Shown: positions 11,506-23,055, numbered from the stretch's first letter. The stretch is 64,000 nt of DNA from Chelydra serpentina (GCA_037349315.1 JBAIAC010000008.1:35872001-35936000), one strand, 5' to 3'. The notes: a model not told the origin generated them from the sequence alone. Translations and numbers: made by a program.

Positions 11506-11998
11506 TCCCTGGTCCCACCCCAGAGCCAGCACCCCTGGACAGAGCCCTTCCTCTTCCCCCCCGCCCCGCATCCCAACCCCCTGCCCCAGCCAAGAACCCA
11601 CACACACACCCTGAACCCCTCATTTGTGGCCCATACCCCCTCCTGTACCCCAACCCTCTTTCTCAGCCCAGAACATCCTCCCACACTCCAACCCCCTGCC
11701 CCAGCCTGGAGCCTCCTCCCACACTCTGAACCCTTTGGCTACACCCTCCCAACCCAGAGCCCCCTCCTGTACCCCAGCCCCACCCCGGAGCTCGCACCTC
11801 CAGCCAGAGCCCTCACCCACTCCCACACCCTAATCCCCTCCCCCAGCCCAGTGAAAATGAGAGAATGAGCAAGGGTCGGGGAGAGCAAGCGATGGAGGGA
11901 GGGGGATGGAGTGAGCAGGGGTTGAGCCTCGGGGAAGGGCAGGGTGGGGCTTGGGTGTTCGGTTTTCTTCAATCAGAAAGTTGGCAATCCTATCCTCA
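11506..11998. mobile_element. Degenerate DNA-transposon fragment with C-rich tandem core
   Basis: From 11510 to 11860 the plus strand is a pyrimidine-rich irregular tandem array of CCCAGAGCC and CACCCCAACCCC-like words. From 11865 it becomes G-rich and ends AGAAAGTTGGCAATCCTA. That ending resembles the ends at 51060 (AGAAAGTTGGCGC) and 54205 (GAAAACTTGGCGCC). A non-autonomous DNA transposon related to those copies is likely. The left end and target duplication were not resolved. Confidence 0.5.
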
Positions 11999-11999
11999 A

Positions 12000-13195
12000 G
12001 AGCGCGAGCTTGGGAAGGAGTCTGATGGGGGCTCAGTCAAGGACTGCTGAAAGGGCCTAAACAGAGGCAGACATCATAGAACATGGTGCAGGGAGGCAGA
12101 GCAGTTCTGGAATTAAGGCAGATGCTTTCTCTGTTGTTAAGAGGCCAAGCGCTTGCCATAGAGGCACAGTATGCCACTAGTGAATTGGTGAACAAACCTC
12201 TATTGAGGAATTCTGTGATCCCTGTACTTAGGGGCAAAGGACTGTATTGCTACTCCTAAGGAGAAGGGAAGCTTACACAGACACGGAGAAGAGAAGCCAT
12301 GCCCAGAGGGGTGAAGGCTGCATTTTATTAGTTGGGATTCTTGTTAATTCTGGAAGGGAAGGAATTTTTTGATTTGGCCAGAAGGGCAAATCACCAACTT
12401 CAGCACCCAACTACTCAAGAGTAAGGGAAACTGAGGTGAGGAGAAACGAAGGCCTGGCTGCACCTGGTGCCAGAAGAGGTAAGTGATGCTGTGACCGAGA
12501 TTAAGAGTATTCATGATCACAGTAAGGAAATGCAGCGCCACACTAGGGCTCACAGAGAAACCCCTACTCTGCCAATGAGGTTAAGTGAAATATGAAACCA
12601 TATAAATCAGAGTTTGAATTAAATGGTTCTAAAGCCAGTTTGAAGAGCACTGGGCTTGTGCCAATTGACTATTTCCACTTCACAAGTAACAAACACAAAG
12701 AATAGCAATTTGAACTAAAGCAGCACTGTACTGTACCCAGAGAACTGTCACATTCATTTATAGACTGAACAAGTACTTAATTCATACTTACCTGACTATT
12801 GCAATTTGTCACTACAGACCCCTGGTTCTACATGAATATAAAAATGTTCCATCTGCTTGATAAATTAGCAGTCTGTAACAATACTACACCTAATATCTGT
12901 GTATATATTTACATATAATAATGCTACAGCAACTACTTCTCTACCTGCGATAATACCTGTATGTAATTCACTTACAAAAAAATTAAGGGCTCTGCCACTC
13001 AGCTGGCTTTTCTCCTCCCCAGATGCTTCCAAAAACCTCTAAGCCAGGAGATGCTCAGTTAAGGTCTCCTCACAGACCCCCAAAAGAATGTTAGGGTTAC
13101 CAGAACAACACCACAAACTTACAGAAATGCACAGCTAAGGTGCTGCTTCACATACAATATAGCTTCATAAGCTGACCTGCTGTGACTATAAAAGG
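12000..13195. other. Intergenic stretch, no gene recognised
   Basis: AT-rich non-coding DNA with no supported gene, RNA or clear repeat boundary. Only short unsupported reading frames are present. Confidence 0.55.
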
Positions 13196-13199
13196 ATGG

Positions 13200-13720
13200 A
13201 ACCAGGCCCAGGCCCAGATCCACAAAGGTACTTAAATGCCTATACCCCCAGACTTAGGTGCCTAAGTCCAATTTTAGGCACCACTGCACTCCACAAAACC
13301 TCCAGTTGGCTGCTGCCTAACCCCTGTAGGCACCGACGCTCACTTGGCACCTAAGCCTACCAGTAGCGTAGCCAGGGGCGGAGCAGGAGGGCAGCAGCCG
13401 CTCCCCCACTGAGCAGAAGCGGCGCCTTTTTTGTGCTCCGACACCTTTTGCTCCTACGCTGCAGCCAGAGCGGAGATTTTTTTTTTGCTCCCAGCGCCTT
13501 TTTTTGCTCCTGACACTTTTTGCTCCCGGTGCCTTTTTTTAGCTCCACTCCCCCTGTGCTCTAAACCTGGCTACTCCACTGAAGCCTACATCCCTTCAGG
13601 GATCTAGGGCCCAGTCCCGAATGCATACTCCCAGTGCCAGGGTGACAGCCTCTATGCTATTAGCTTCATAGCTCCCTAGGCATATGCTGCAGGCATGTTG
13701 TGGGAAGGGAAAGACTGTTG
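13200..13720. repeat. Interspersed repeat with TTAGGTGCCTAAG palindromic words, split by a MITE
   Basis: The left part (about 13200-13352) contains TTAGGTGCCTAAG and TTTTAGGCACC words, similar in style to the palindromic repeat at 59040-59172. The right part resumes after the hAT MITE at about 13590. The outer ends are not resolved, so the family is uncertain. Confidence 0.4.
13361..13581. mobile_element. hAT MITE, copy 1 of a local pair
   Basis: The left end CAGTAGCGTAGCCAGG and right end CCTGGCTACTCCACTG are inverted repeats. A perfect 8-bp duplication AAGCCTAC flanks them (13353-13360 and 13582-13589). The 221-bp interior holds three to four degenerate CGCCTTTTTTTGCTCC-type units. No coding capacity is present. 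Confidence 0.92.
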
Positions 13721-13790
13721 CTGTGATGCGCTGTACTCCAGCTGTTCACAGGTATGCAGAGTCCAGATTCCAGAACACATGGTATAAAGG

Positions 13791-14013
13791 CAGTAGCGTA
13801 GCCGAGGGGGAGCAGGGGGAGCAGCCGCTCCCCCACTGAGTCAGAGCCTTTTTTGTGCTCTGACGCCTTTTGCTCCTACACTGCAGCCAGAGCGGAGCTT
13901 TTTTTTTTTGCTCCCGGCGCCTTTTTTTTTTTCTCCCAACACCTTTTGCTCCCTGCGCCTTTTTTTAGCTCCGCTCCCCCTGTGCACTAAACCTAGCTAT
14001 ATAACCTTCACTG
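13791..14013. mobile_element. hAT MITE, copy 2 of a local pair
   Basis: This is the same family and the same orientation as 13361-13581. It starts CAGTAGCGTAGCC and ends CACTG, with an altered right terminus. The flanks TATAAAGG (13783-13790) and TATGAAGG (14014-14021) match at 7 of 8 positions, so this was a separate insertion and not a segmental copy. Confidence 0.85.
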
Positions 14014-14021
14014 TATGAAGG

Positions 14022-15395
14022 TGGCTTGAAGCCATTGTTTTATCCATTCCTTATTCCTGTGCCACACACAAGAACAAAGGATCTGGCCCTACATGCCTAT
14101 CTGTGTGTTGTACTTTCCTATAAATATTGCTGTAAAACACAAATATACAGTAAAAAAAATACGCTACTTCCAAGGACTGACTGAGTCTCTAATTACCTTT
14201 TGTTTGATGCCCTTTGGCTCTGGAATAGGGTCCCAAAGGCCTAGTAACCCCATAATTTTAACTAAATTAAACCTAAAATAAATTATCTGAAACTGAGGGC
14301 ATATGAGGTTCTTAAGGGCTCAATTTAAAGCAGAGCAGCAAAACCCTGAAGACATGTAAATGTCAGATACAAATAATCAATAAGATAACAGCTGGGGTGA
14401 GGAACAAGAGATATGCAATGCCTAAGTGTATAACAAGCAAGAAGTTGATCAGCCACATTTTGATTGTTCTACAATCTGAGAATGAAAAGTTGGCAAGAAA
14501 ACAGTGTCAGGGAACTACAATGATAATGTTTAGAAGATACCAGTGAGCAAAATTCAGAAATACAAATGGCCTAGAGGTAAGCAACATTATTTAAATGATG
14601 AATCTTGTTGTCACAACAGTATTCTATCTGCATTTTGTATTATAAATTATAATCATCTGATTTTGTGCAGTGTACGCTTAAGAAATGTCACTACCCCCTC
14701 CCTTTTTTTTTTTAATATAAAAAGTGAAATCTCTAGGGTGCTTTGGAGAAAACTTAAAGGATCAGTATACAAAGGATGAAATGACAGTTCAACACCAGAG
14801 GTAAGCTTCCTGAAAACAGAAAAAGCCTGATGGAAGGTTGTTTTGAGTCCAGAACTGAACAATGGCTAAACCTGAATGTCATAAGCAGACAAAGAGCGTC
14901 AGCTCATGGAAATGAAGTAGGGTACCCAGGCTACATCATGGACATGAAATATATGAGGCATGCAAGAATCCCCAGGCTTTCTGCCCATTTACTTGGGCTG
15001 TGTGCAGGGACCTGGCTGTATGAATGAACGGTGAATCTGGCATCTGGGTCTATAATCTATAATTTGTTGTTAAATATCAGTTTACTTAAATATTGCTTAG
15101 GCAGAAAGGGGGTGAGGAGAGGAGGAGAGATGTGGGGGGCATGGACCCTGTTTCTTTAAAACTGTAAAAGGAAGCCAGGTGGGAATGCTGGCTGGGAAAG
15201 GGTCTAGGCAGAAATTCTATAGGGATGGCGAGAGTGAGAGAAACAGATTAGTTGCAGGGAGAATTCTCGTTTCCTGATTCCTTGCTCAGAGTTAGAAGAA
15301 AGTGTCTCGATTTTGTTATTTACTATTGCTATGCGACTCTTTATATTAAGGTCTAATTTAGTTCTGTGAATTTAGATATTAATCTTTCAGGTTTG
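14022..15395. other. Intergenic stretch, no gene recognised
   Basis: No supported gene. The DNA is AT-rich with short reading frames that show no domain. Confidence 0.55.
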
Positions 15396-15399
15396 CTCT

Positions 15400-15895
15400 C
15401 AGCTTTCCAAGTCCTCTGAAGGCAGAGCGGAGAGCAGCAGCCACTGAAGCCCAGCTCTGAAGGCAGCACCGCGCCAGCAGCAGCACTGACGTAAGGGTGG
15501 CAATGTGAAAAAGGAATATTTGTCAATATCACTTTTCACAGCAGACTTAGTCCCGCATTGCCACCCTTATTTCTGTGCTGCTGCCACCCTGGGGCTGACA
15601 GCTAGAGCCCCGCTGTCTCCAGGTGAGGTACTGGGATGGGGAGGAAGAAGAGCCTGAACCTAGGCTGCCTCCTATTGAGGGGTTGAAGAGGGGGAAGGAG
15701 CCTCAGCCTGGTGGCAGGGCTCCAGTTGTCCCCTTTATCCTCACCTCCCAGGTGTACACAGTCCTTCTGCACGAACGCCAGCCACCCGGGGCTGACAGCA
15801 AGAGCTCTTTAAAAGAAAAGCACACAGTTCGTGCCTCCCTTGACACATTCCCGTGCCTCCCTTGAGAGGCCCACCCCATAGTTTGAGAACCGCTG
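15400..15895 (-). mobile_element. hAT-like fragment ending GTTTGAGAACCGCTG
   Basis: The right end reads AGTTTGAGAACCGCTG, the inverted form of the widespread hAT terminus CAGCGGTTCTCAAACT. The interior is GC-rich. It contains facing GGGTGGCAATGTG and CATTGCCACCC words (about 15496 and 15556). The left terminus was not located, so the copy may be truncated. Confidence 0.5.
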
Positions 15896-15899
15896 CTCT

Positions 15900-18500
15900 A
15901 GAGCAAATTCTTCACTAAGGCTGGCAATACATTGGAGTTATACTGGATACAAGAGGTGACAAGCAGGCACATTATTTCACGTTAATTTTGGGAGGGAGAG
16001 CGACACCAGAAGGACACATTAAATTTTTTTACATAGATACTGTGTTAAACACCTTGTCAAAAAGGTACTTACAGAAGACTGCAGCATTAGCAAAGTATTG
16101 GGAGAAACCTCTGAGTGTAATTAAACCAGATCCCTATCAGTGATGAGATGTCAACCTAGAAATGGGGAGCTGCAGCATTGTTGGAATAGGCATTAGCTGA
16201 CGGGATACACTTGTGGCTTTTGCCCTTTGAGTTGGATCACATGTGAAGCATGTTTCCATGGAGAGAGATGTATTGATTATCTTGTCAATAGAGTGTATGC
16301 GTCACCAAAACATGGTATACTATGAAAATAAGTAGACTATTGAACTCTGAAATAGTATCAGGCTCTTAGCATCCTTGATTCTAAGTTATATACTGGCAGG
16401 GCTACATGAGTTTCAGTAGATTACTCATTGTGGTGTTCTGGCTGCATTTCCCACAGATTTAGATCTTCATCTTGGAAGCACCAACTACAGCTGATCTGCA
16501 GTGGGGGAATAGGGAGGAGCTGATCCACAGGGCCGCTAGTGGGTGCTGAGCGCCCACTATTTTTTTCCCCATGGGTGCTCCAGGCCCGGAGCACCCACAG
16601 AGTCGGCGCCTGTGGCTCTACACCATTTGGGGAGGTGGTTTTACTGAATCATTGTAAGGGAGCGCTTACATTGAGCAACCTAATGAACACAGCTGGCTGG
16701 TAGTAGGTTGCCTGACTGGCTCCACCACCTGATTGGTTGGACGAATCAGCAGACTGGCTCTTAAGCCCAGCAGCAATTCAGTGGCTACTTAAAGTATTTG
16801 GCTGTGGGTGCTTCTGCCTTGGACCCAGCCTTTCCTCCCTCCAGGTAACCCTTGGTTCTGATTCTTGACTTTGGCATCTGAGGGTATGTCTGTGAGGAGA
16901 GAAGCCTGCAGCCCAGTTGTGGCTGGCCTGTGTCTGCTGACTTGGGCTCAAGCTGTGGGGCTAAAAATTGCAGTATAGACATCTGAGCCTGGGCCTGAAG
17001 GCTGGGACCCTCCACCCTCCAGGTTCCAAAGCTGATTTTGAGTGTGATGCTTCTGGCCCACAGAGGGTAAGAGATGTACTACTGTAACTCTGCAAGCTTT
17101 CAAAGCTTATTTGTTCAGATCAGGAAGACTGCAGTGATAAATTCAGTGCAACACAGCTTCAAAATCTGTAAGCTCTATTGGTTCTTTGATGTATCTTGAT
17201 TTTAATATGAAACGTTCCAGCAGGCTTTTGTCTTTTAATTTCCGTTCCTATGCCCGACACTTGGTTAAAAGATATACAAATGTGGACTCTGATATAATCT
17301 ATAACTCAGTCTATGGTGAGCGCACATCATGTTAATTTACTTATTGATATAGGCAGCTTTTTGTGTAACTGTTGCCAATTAATTACTAAGGTGAAATATC
17401 AATATAATTTTGTCCATAAAAAGTATGCCTTTTGTCCTTTGTTAAAATGGTGGAAAATATGAAACTTTAAACATGGCTGAGCAGGTAGATTTTTTTTGTT
17501 TGTTTTAATATCCTAATCTTATTATTGTCTTAGTACATGCTCCCACCTTGAATCTATGTGAATGATTAATCAAAATTATCAGCAGCCTTCTTGTATTTCA
17601 CTGTCCATCTGAAACAGGTTAATAAATTAGTTAAACATATCTCTAGTATCTGGGGAAATGGACAATCAAGATAAAGTAGCAATTAACTTTTTGTCAACTT
17701 CTTAAATTGTAAACACTGAGATTGATTTAAACACTCCGGTTGACTGTGAAAAATGACTTTTAATCATTAGCATTCTTTAGAGTATCTGTTCAGCAGACTC
17801 ACTTAAATATCAATACATATATATCTTCCTCTTGGAAATAGCTATTTACTTCATGTTATAAGTTGTCAACAACATCAAGGTATTATAAAATTAATACAAG
17901 CCTATGGTAATTTACTGATTTCTTAAACAAATAGTAAAATACTAAGCTTGGTTCATCGCTTCCTTGATATTACACCTTTCTGAGAATAGTATAGACAAAT
18001 CAGGCACAGTGATTAACATTAAAAGTGTAACTGTGACTCCTTGAAGAAAACATTTTTACGTTTACAATAAGCCTGAACCTGCAGTCAGGACAAATTCTCA
18101 CTGAAATCAGGCAGACTTTCTCATAAGTAAGGACACGGCTGAGTAACAGAACAGGAGAGGTGTTAAACTTTAAACAAGGGAAAAGACTGAGATTTCCAGG
18201 TATTTTTAAAGAGCAAGTCAATAGGAGTTTTGCCACTGACTTCACTTGGAGAAATATGGCACTATAGTTAATACATTAACACAAAACACCTAGTGACTAG
18301 ACTCTGAAATGAGAGAGGATAATTTGAATCAGGGTCCCAGAAATGAAATTATTGGAGCAGGATTTTTAAATATAGTAATAGTTATTCTTTTGTTCTTTTT
18401 AAAAAAGTTTAACTGTCCCTTTCTGCTAAGGTGGAGGGATGCAATGATCCTCTCCAATCAGATTACAGACTAAAAGGATCCCCTGAAAATTAACTGGTGC
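15900..18500. other. Intergenic stretch with one transposon fragment
   Basis: A piece at about 16530-16615 (minus) shares the GGCGCCGACTC and GGAGCACCCATGGGG words of the hAT-like element at 53826-54215. Otherwise no gene was recognised. The AT-rich part from 17.1 to 18.4 kb shows no repeat I can name and could be unique or conserved non-coding DNA. Confidence 0.5.
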
Positions 18501-20380
18501 AAGTAATGTTTTAAATAAGTGCATGCAAAAAGTTGCTACTGGTTGTTGTTTGTGTGATAGTGCCTAAATGTTCCAGTCAGGACCAGGCCCCTTGTGAAAG
18601 ATCTTGTGTACACAGGCAAGAAGAGGAGAGCTACTGCACAAATATTTTCTCATGGGAAACCTCTTCCCAGCCTCAACCCCATAATGGTTTCTTACTCCAA
18701 AGAATCAATGCAGAGCCCTTCCAGTTGTGGACACTACATTCTGGGGGAAAACTCAATGGGAAAAATGATTCCATGTGAACCAAACTGTAGGTAGTATATG
18801 GCCTAGGCCAGGGACCCACACGATGTAGCTCTGAAAAAAATGTGAAATATAATGAAGCAGTATTTGATCCCAGAGGTAAGAATTTTTTGTGACGTTCTTT
18901 TCCCTCAAGAAGACTTGAAAACACTGCTCTAGGGCATCCAACCTTTTTTGCATCTATAGACCCTTAAAAATGTTGACTGGAGGTGGACCACTTTGGAAAT
19001 CTTAAAGTGTGCAGTCCCCAAGGGGTCCGGCCCACTCGCTGAAAACCACTGCCCTGCAGCTCCCCACTTGGAATCCTGTCGAACAAGCCCCTTTCCGGCT
19101 TATTACAATCGGACTCTGGCCTTAACTATAGATAGAGCGTGTCCAGTGCAGTTGCAAAGCTCTGGGGTTGAAATTCACCGGACGAGCCAGGGACAACCAG
19201 CCTGAAAACAGCGCTAACTGAAGAGGACATTTTCTTCCTGCAAAGGCAGGGATCGGAAAGATCGCTTTCCTCCTTCCCCATGCTCCACAGCCTGGAGGGG
19301 GCACAACTGAAAACTGCAGTCACCCCTTGGGGCTGCAGCGTGGACTGGGAACTATCACATTCAAATAGCTTCCTGGCTAAGCGGGTTTCCCGCTCTGTCC
19401 TGTGCTCCTTCCTTGCTGAGAGGGAAGAGTCTCTGACATGTTACAATATTGGTAACTGATCACTTCCCAGCTCCATCAGTCCCATTCCTACGGAACAAGC
19501 GACAGAGAGCGCGTTAAAAAGCCAGAGATGGGTTTGGGAGGAGACGGGCTGGCTAGGCTTCCCTGGGAGGAAGTCCTACAATGCTAAAAAGCAACTGCCC
19601 CGCCTCTTTATTTCACGCACTTTGGGCTAGATCTTGCAACCCCGACTAATCCTTAGGTGACTATTCCAGTGACTAAGGATCGCAGGATGGCGATTGTACA
19701 TTTTGACAGGAGCTCGGTCAGTCAAACTCCCGGGCTCCTAGCTGGCTCTCTTAATTCAAACGCAGCTTGCGATCGCTGTTTCTTGTTAAAAATTCCCTGG
19801 CGCTCCAATAGCACATTGCGAATAGCCTGTTGCAGGTAATTTCACTGAAAGTGGCAAGTTCCCCTTTAAAAAATTCCACCCTGAAACTGCCTTCCGCCTG
19901 CTCTTCTGCCCACCATCCTCTTTCTGCCCTCCCCCAGGGCTTCTGCTTACCCCGTTACCTCTCATCTCGCTGGCAGGATAAAAAGGACATTGCTCTGCCT
20001 ACGAAGGGCTTGGGTCAGAAGGGAGACAAAGGTTAAGACAGCAGGGTAAATGCCCATTTTAGGGGAAACTAAAGAGGGGACGTGGGGAAGCAAAAACGAA
20101 CTCTTAACAGTTGACACTTTCTTTCGCGAGGGCTGCTACTCCGCGGCCTTTTGTCGTTCCGAAGCTGATCGGTGGGGAACACAAAGCTGTAACATTTCGC
20201 ATGCTATAGTCTAACCCGCACATGGGGATACAGTAATCACAGCGGTTTTCCTACAGGCAACAGCTTTTTAAATGGCTGGGGCGGGAGGAAGAGAGGAGCC
20301 TTAATCAGCAGGATCCTTAGAAAAAGGGAGAATTGCAAGACTGAAAATCGTGCTGTAAACCAGCACGAGACTCTGAGTCC
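18500..20380. other. Mostly unique DNA approaching a CpG island
   Basis: A decayed element with CATCCAACCTTTTTTGC and GAAAACCACTG words lies near 18930-19055 and resembles hAT MITE ends. GC and CpG content rise from about 19.4 kb. No coding exon can be supported. Confidence 0.45.
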
Positions 20381-21330
20381 GCCCTCGCGGAAATCAGGGG
20401 GGGGGGGGGAGCAGAGAGTCAATGGCCGGTCCGCGGCCTAAGCGAATAAAGGAATGTTTTAATCCCCCCCCTCCCCGCGAATGCGTTAGAAGCCGTGTAG
20501 ACCTTTCTCTTCTTCCCGCTGAAGTCAATGGGGGCTTTGCAGTCTCTTCAAAGACAGCCGGATCCGAGCGTTGTTGCTGGCACAGCCCCTCGGGGATGTA
20601 AAAGGCTCGCGGGGTAACAATAAGGGGGAGCCTTGCGAGACAGACTAGCGCTTACAACTCGCAGAGAGGAGCAGGGTGCGCCGCTGCAGCAGCAGGAGGA
20701 GGAGCGTTTAGAGCAACTTTCATTTAACTTGTGTTCAATAGGAACAATCTCCGCTCAGCAGCGAGGACTCGTAGGCGGGACCTGGACTGCAGGTGAGGCG
20801 CAAAAGGCAGGAGTGGGCCTGTGTTACGGGGGAACTTGCAATTCCCTACGGAAGCACTGAACTGTCCCGTCCCAGCCTTCTGGCGTTGTATCCCCGGCCG
20901 GAACTAGCCGTCCACCCGAGGTGTCTATTGAAAGCCCCTTTCACCAGCTGACACCCGTTGTCTCCCTTTGGAAAATCAAACCCCGCTCTTCCCCCCAAGG
21001 AAACTCCGTTAACCCCGCTGTCGGGTAAAACGCCTGCCCCTCTCGTGCCCAGACCCCCACCCTCTCTCCCCTGGCAGGGACACCAGACGTATGTTTGTTA
21101 CAGGAACGTCTCACTTGCCGGGCGGGGAGACAGCGATGCTCATTCTTCCTCCCACCGCTGTGTGGACAGGAAAGTATCTAGCCCAGGCGCGTGCAGGCTG
21201 ATGAGCTCCCCGGGGAGGGCTGAGGGGACAGGAGGGGAGAGTTGGTGCTGCCGATCTAAGGAATTCTCCAAGGAAGTGGTGAAGAAGGGGGGGGGCGTGG
21301 TTGGATTAGATAAGACCTGGGGGTGAGGGG
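20380..21330 (+). promoter_or_regulatory. CpG-rich block with a possible first exon and splice donor
   Basis: CpG dinucleotides are frequent and the DNA is GC-rich, as in a vertebrate promoter. On the plus strand a GCAGCAGCAGGAGGAGGAG-containing stretch ends with GGACTGCAG|GTGAGGCG, an excellent 5' splice donor at 20791/20792. A non-coding first exon at about 20550-20791 is possible. No TATA box, downstream exon or protein similarity supports it, so this stays a suggestion. It may simply be the left part of the tetraspanin CpG island. Confidence 0.35.
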
Positions 21331-21654
21331 AAGACTTGCAGCTGCTCCAGTCCCCAGCAGGAGCGATGGGGTACAGGAGTCAGAGGCTGGCGGGGTGGCG
21401 CTGGTCCAGTCCCTGGAGAAGCGCGGCAGGGGGCTCTCCAGGGCGGCAGCTGGGGGAGGGAGAGGATAGCGCCTGTAGTACTGATGGCCAGTCAGTGCCC
21501 AGGCCAAAGGAGGGGGGGGGGGGTGTGCCCGGGATAGGCTTAGCGTAGGGGGCGGGGGCGCTAAGGAGTCTGACAGCCGCAGCGCTGGGAGGAGGACGGG
21601 CTCCGGGGAGGGAATCCCGGGGCAGCCTGGGCCGTGCTGGGCGCGGAGGGGGCG

Positions 21655-21957
21655 TTCCGGGCTGGGCGCTGCGGGCGGTCGGGGCCCGGCGGTGGGAACA
21701 CGCCGGGCGCTAGGGGCGGTCGGGGCCGGGCGGTGGGAACACCTCTGGCCGGGCTCCGGGAACAGTTGGGGCCGGGCGCTGCGGGCGGTCGGGGCCAGGC
21801 GCTGGGAACACCCCGGGCCGGGCGCTGCGGGCGGTCGGGGCCAGGCGCTGGGAACACCCCGGGCCGGGCGCTGCGGGCGGTCGGGGCCAGGCGCTGGGAA
21901 CACCCCGGGCCGGGCGCTGCGGGCGGTCGGGGCCGGGCGCGGGAACACCCCAGGCTG
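21655..21957. repeat. GC-rich minisatellite, 46-bp unit, about six copies
   Basis: The word GCGGGCGGTC recurs at 21781, 21827, 21873 and 21919, exactly 46 bp apart. More diverged copies reach back to 21671. The unit also contains GCGCTGGGAACACCCC. The array ends about 20 bp from the tetraspanin stop codon, so it lies in the expected 3' UTR of that gene. Confidence 0.92.
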
Positions 21958-21975
21958 CGCTGGAGGGGGCGGCGC

Positions 21976-22689
21976 TCAGCTCGGCGCGGCGCCGAGCCGG
22001 GCGGCCAGCAGACAGGCCAGCACGATGCCCACGCCCTGCAGCAGCGCCAGCCCCAGCGCCGCCGTGGCGATGTGGAACAGGTTGTCGCTGACGAAGCCGG
22101 AGACCTTGGCGAAGCAGCCGTCGCGGTGGATGCCGCGGGCGTCGGGCGGCAGCGGGCTGTGCTGGCAGCCCCGGCGCGCCCGGCAGCAGCTGCCCGGCAC
22201 CGAGCCGTTGCGCCCGGGCTGCGCCAGGGACCAGGGCGAGCCGAGCCAGTCGCTGTAGCTCTCGGCCCCGCAGCAATCCAGGGCGCGCTGCAGGGAGTCC
22301 AGGGCGTCCGCCTTCTGCTCGTCCTCGCCGTAGGCGCGCACCGCCTCCCTCAGCCCGGCTCGGAAGCCCTCGGCGATGTCCCTGCGGTAGAACAGGGCCG
22401 AGAGCCCCGCCGCCAGCCCGGCCGCCAGCACCGCCAGCTGGAAGGCCGCGTAGGTGCGCAGCAGGCAGCGGTGCTCGGTGGCGGCGCTGAAGCAGCCCAG
22501 GAAGCCCCAGACCAGGACGGCGGCGCCCGTGGCCAGCAGGATGAAGGCGGTGTTGGGGTACTGGTTGGCGGACAGCACCAGGTAGCTGCCCAGCGAGATC
22601 TTGGCCCAGATGCCCAGGGTGAGCATGGTCAGCCCCGCCGCCCAGAAGACGAAGCTGAAGGCCATGAGGGAGAGCTTGAGCAGGGCCAT
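21976..22689 (-). CDS. Tetraspanin (TSPAN6/7-like), intronless
   Basis: The 237-residue product is a four-pass plasma or endosomal membrane protein that would organise partner proteins into tetraspanin-enriched microdomains. Transmembrane segments lie at about residues 7-29, 47-70, 80-103 and 206-231. The large extracellular loop (about 105-205) holds the diagnostic CCG motif, a SCC motif, further Cys in GCQ and GCF (six Cys in all), and one glycosylation sequon NGS. The length is typical of the family. The start is chosen by an ideal Kozak context, GCCACCATGG. No intron interrupts it, although most vertebrate tetraspanin genes have several, so a retrogene origin is likely. Codons are extremely GC-rich. 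The frame is open with no break, which argues for selection. The closest paralogue is judged by eye from the SFVFW, GIW and CCG regions and is not certain. Confidence 0.88.
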   Translation of the reverse strand: MALLKLSLMAFSFVFWAAGLTMLTLGIWAKISLGSYLVLSANQYPNTAFILLATGAAVLVWGFLGCFSAATEHRCLLRTYAAFQLAVLAAGLAAGLSALFYRRDIAEGFRAGLREAVRAYGEDEQKADALDSLQRALDCCGAESYSDWLGSPWSLAQPGRNGSVPGSCCRARRGCQHSPLPPDARGIHRDGCFAKVSGFVSDNLFHIATAALGLALLQGVGIVLACLLAARLGAAPS

Positions 22690-22814
22690 GGTGGCCCCCT
22701 CGGCGCTGCTGGTGGCCCCCTTGGGTGCTGCTACCGGGTGCTGCGGCTGGTGAGGAGGGGCACCCGGGAGAGCTGGTGCTGTGTGCGGCTGGATGCCACC
22801 CTTAGCTAATGCCG

Positions 22815-23055
22815 CTGCAGGGTGCTGCTGGATGCCCAGCTGGGAAGCTGCCGCTGGTGGGTGCTGCTGGGTGTCCAGCTTGGAAGCTGCCGCTGGTGGG
22901 TGCTGCTGGGTGCCCAGCTGGGAAGCTGCCGCTGGTGGGTGCTGCTGGGTGTCCAGCTTGGAAGCTGCTGGTGGTGGGTGCTGCTGGGTGTCCAGCTTGG
23001 AAGCTGCCGCTGGTGGGTGCTGCTGGGTGTCCAGCTTGGAAGCTGCTGCTGGGTG
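22815..23055. repeat. Minisatellite, 39-bp unit, about six copies
   Basis: Units of the type GTGCTGCTGGGTGTCCAGCT begin at about 22821 and repeat every 39 bp to about 23050. Copies alternate TGTCCAGCTTGG and TGCCCAGCTGGG variants. Because 39 is a multiple of three, several frames stay open on both strands and would encode 13-residue repeats. That openness is a by-product of the unit length, not evidence of a protein. The array lies 126-366 bp upstream of the tetraspanin start. Confidence 0.92.

Noticed and set aside
21634..22809. Open plus-strand frame of 391 codons across the tetraspanin locus
   Set aside because: It is antisense to the tetraspanin gene and runs through the 46-bp array. Its Ala/Gly/Arg-rich composition is the expected shadow of GC-rich DNA.
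22815..23055. CRISPR-like regular repeats
   Set aside because: Units are contiguous with no unique spacers, and the context is vertebrate. It is a minisatellite.
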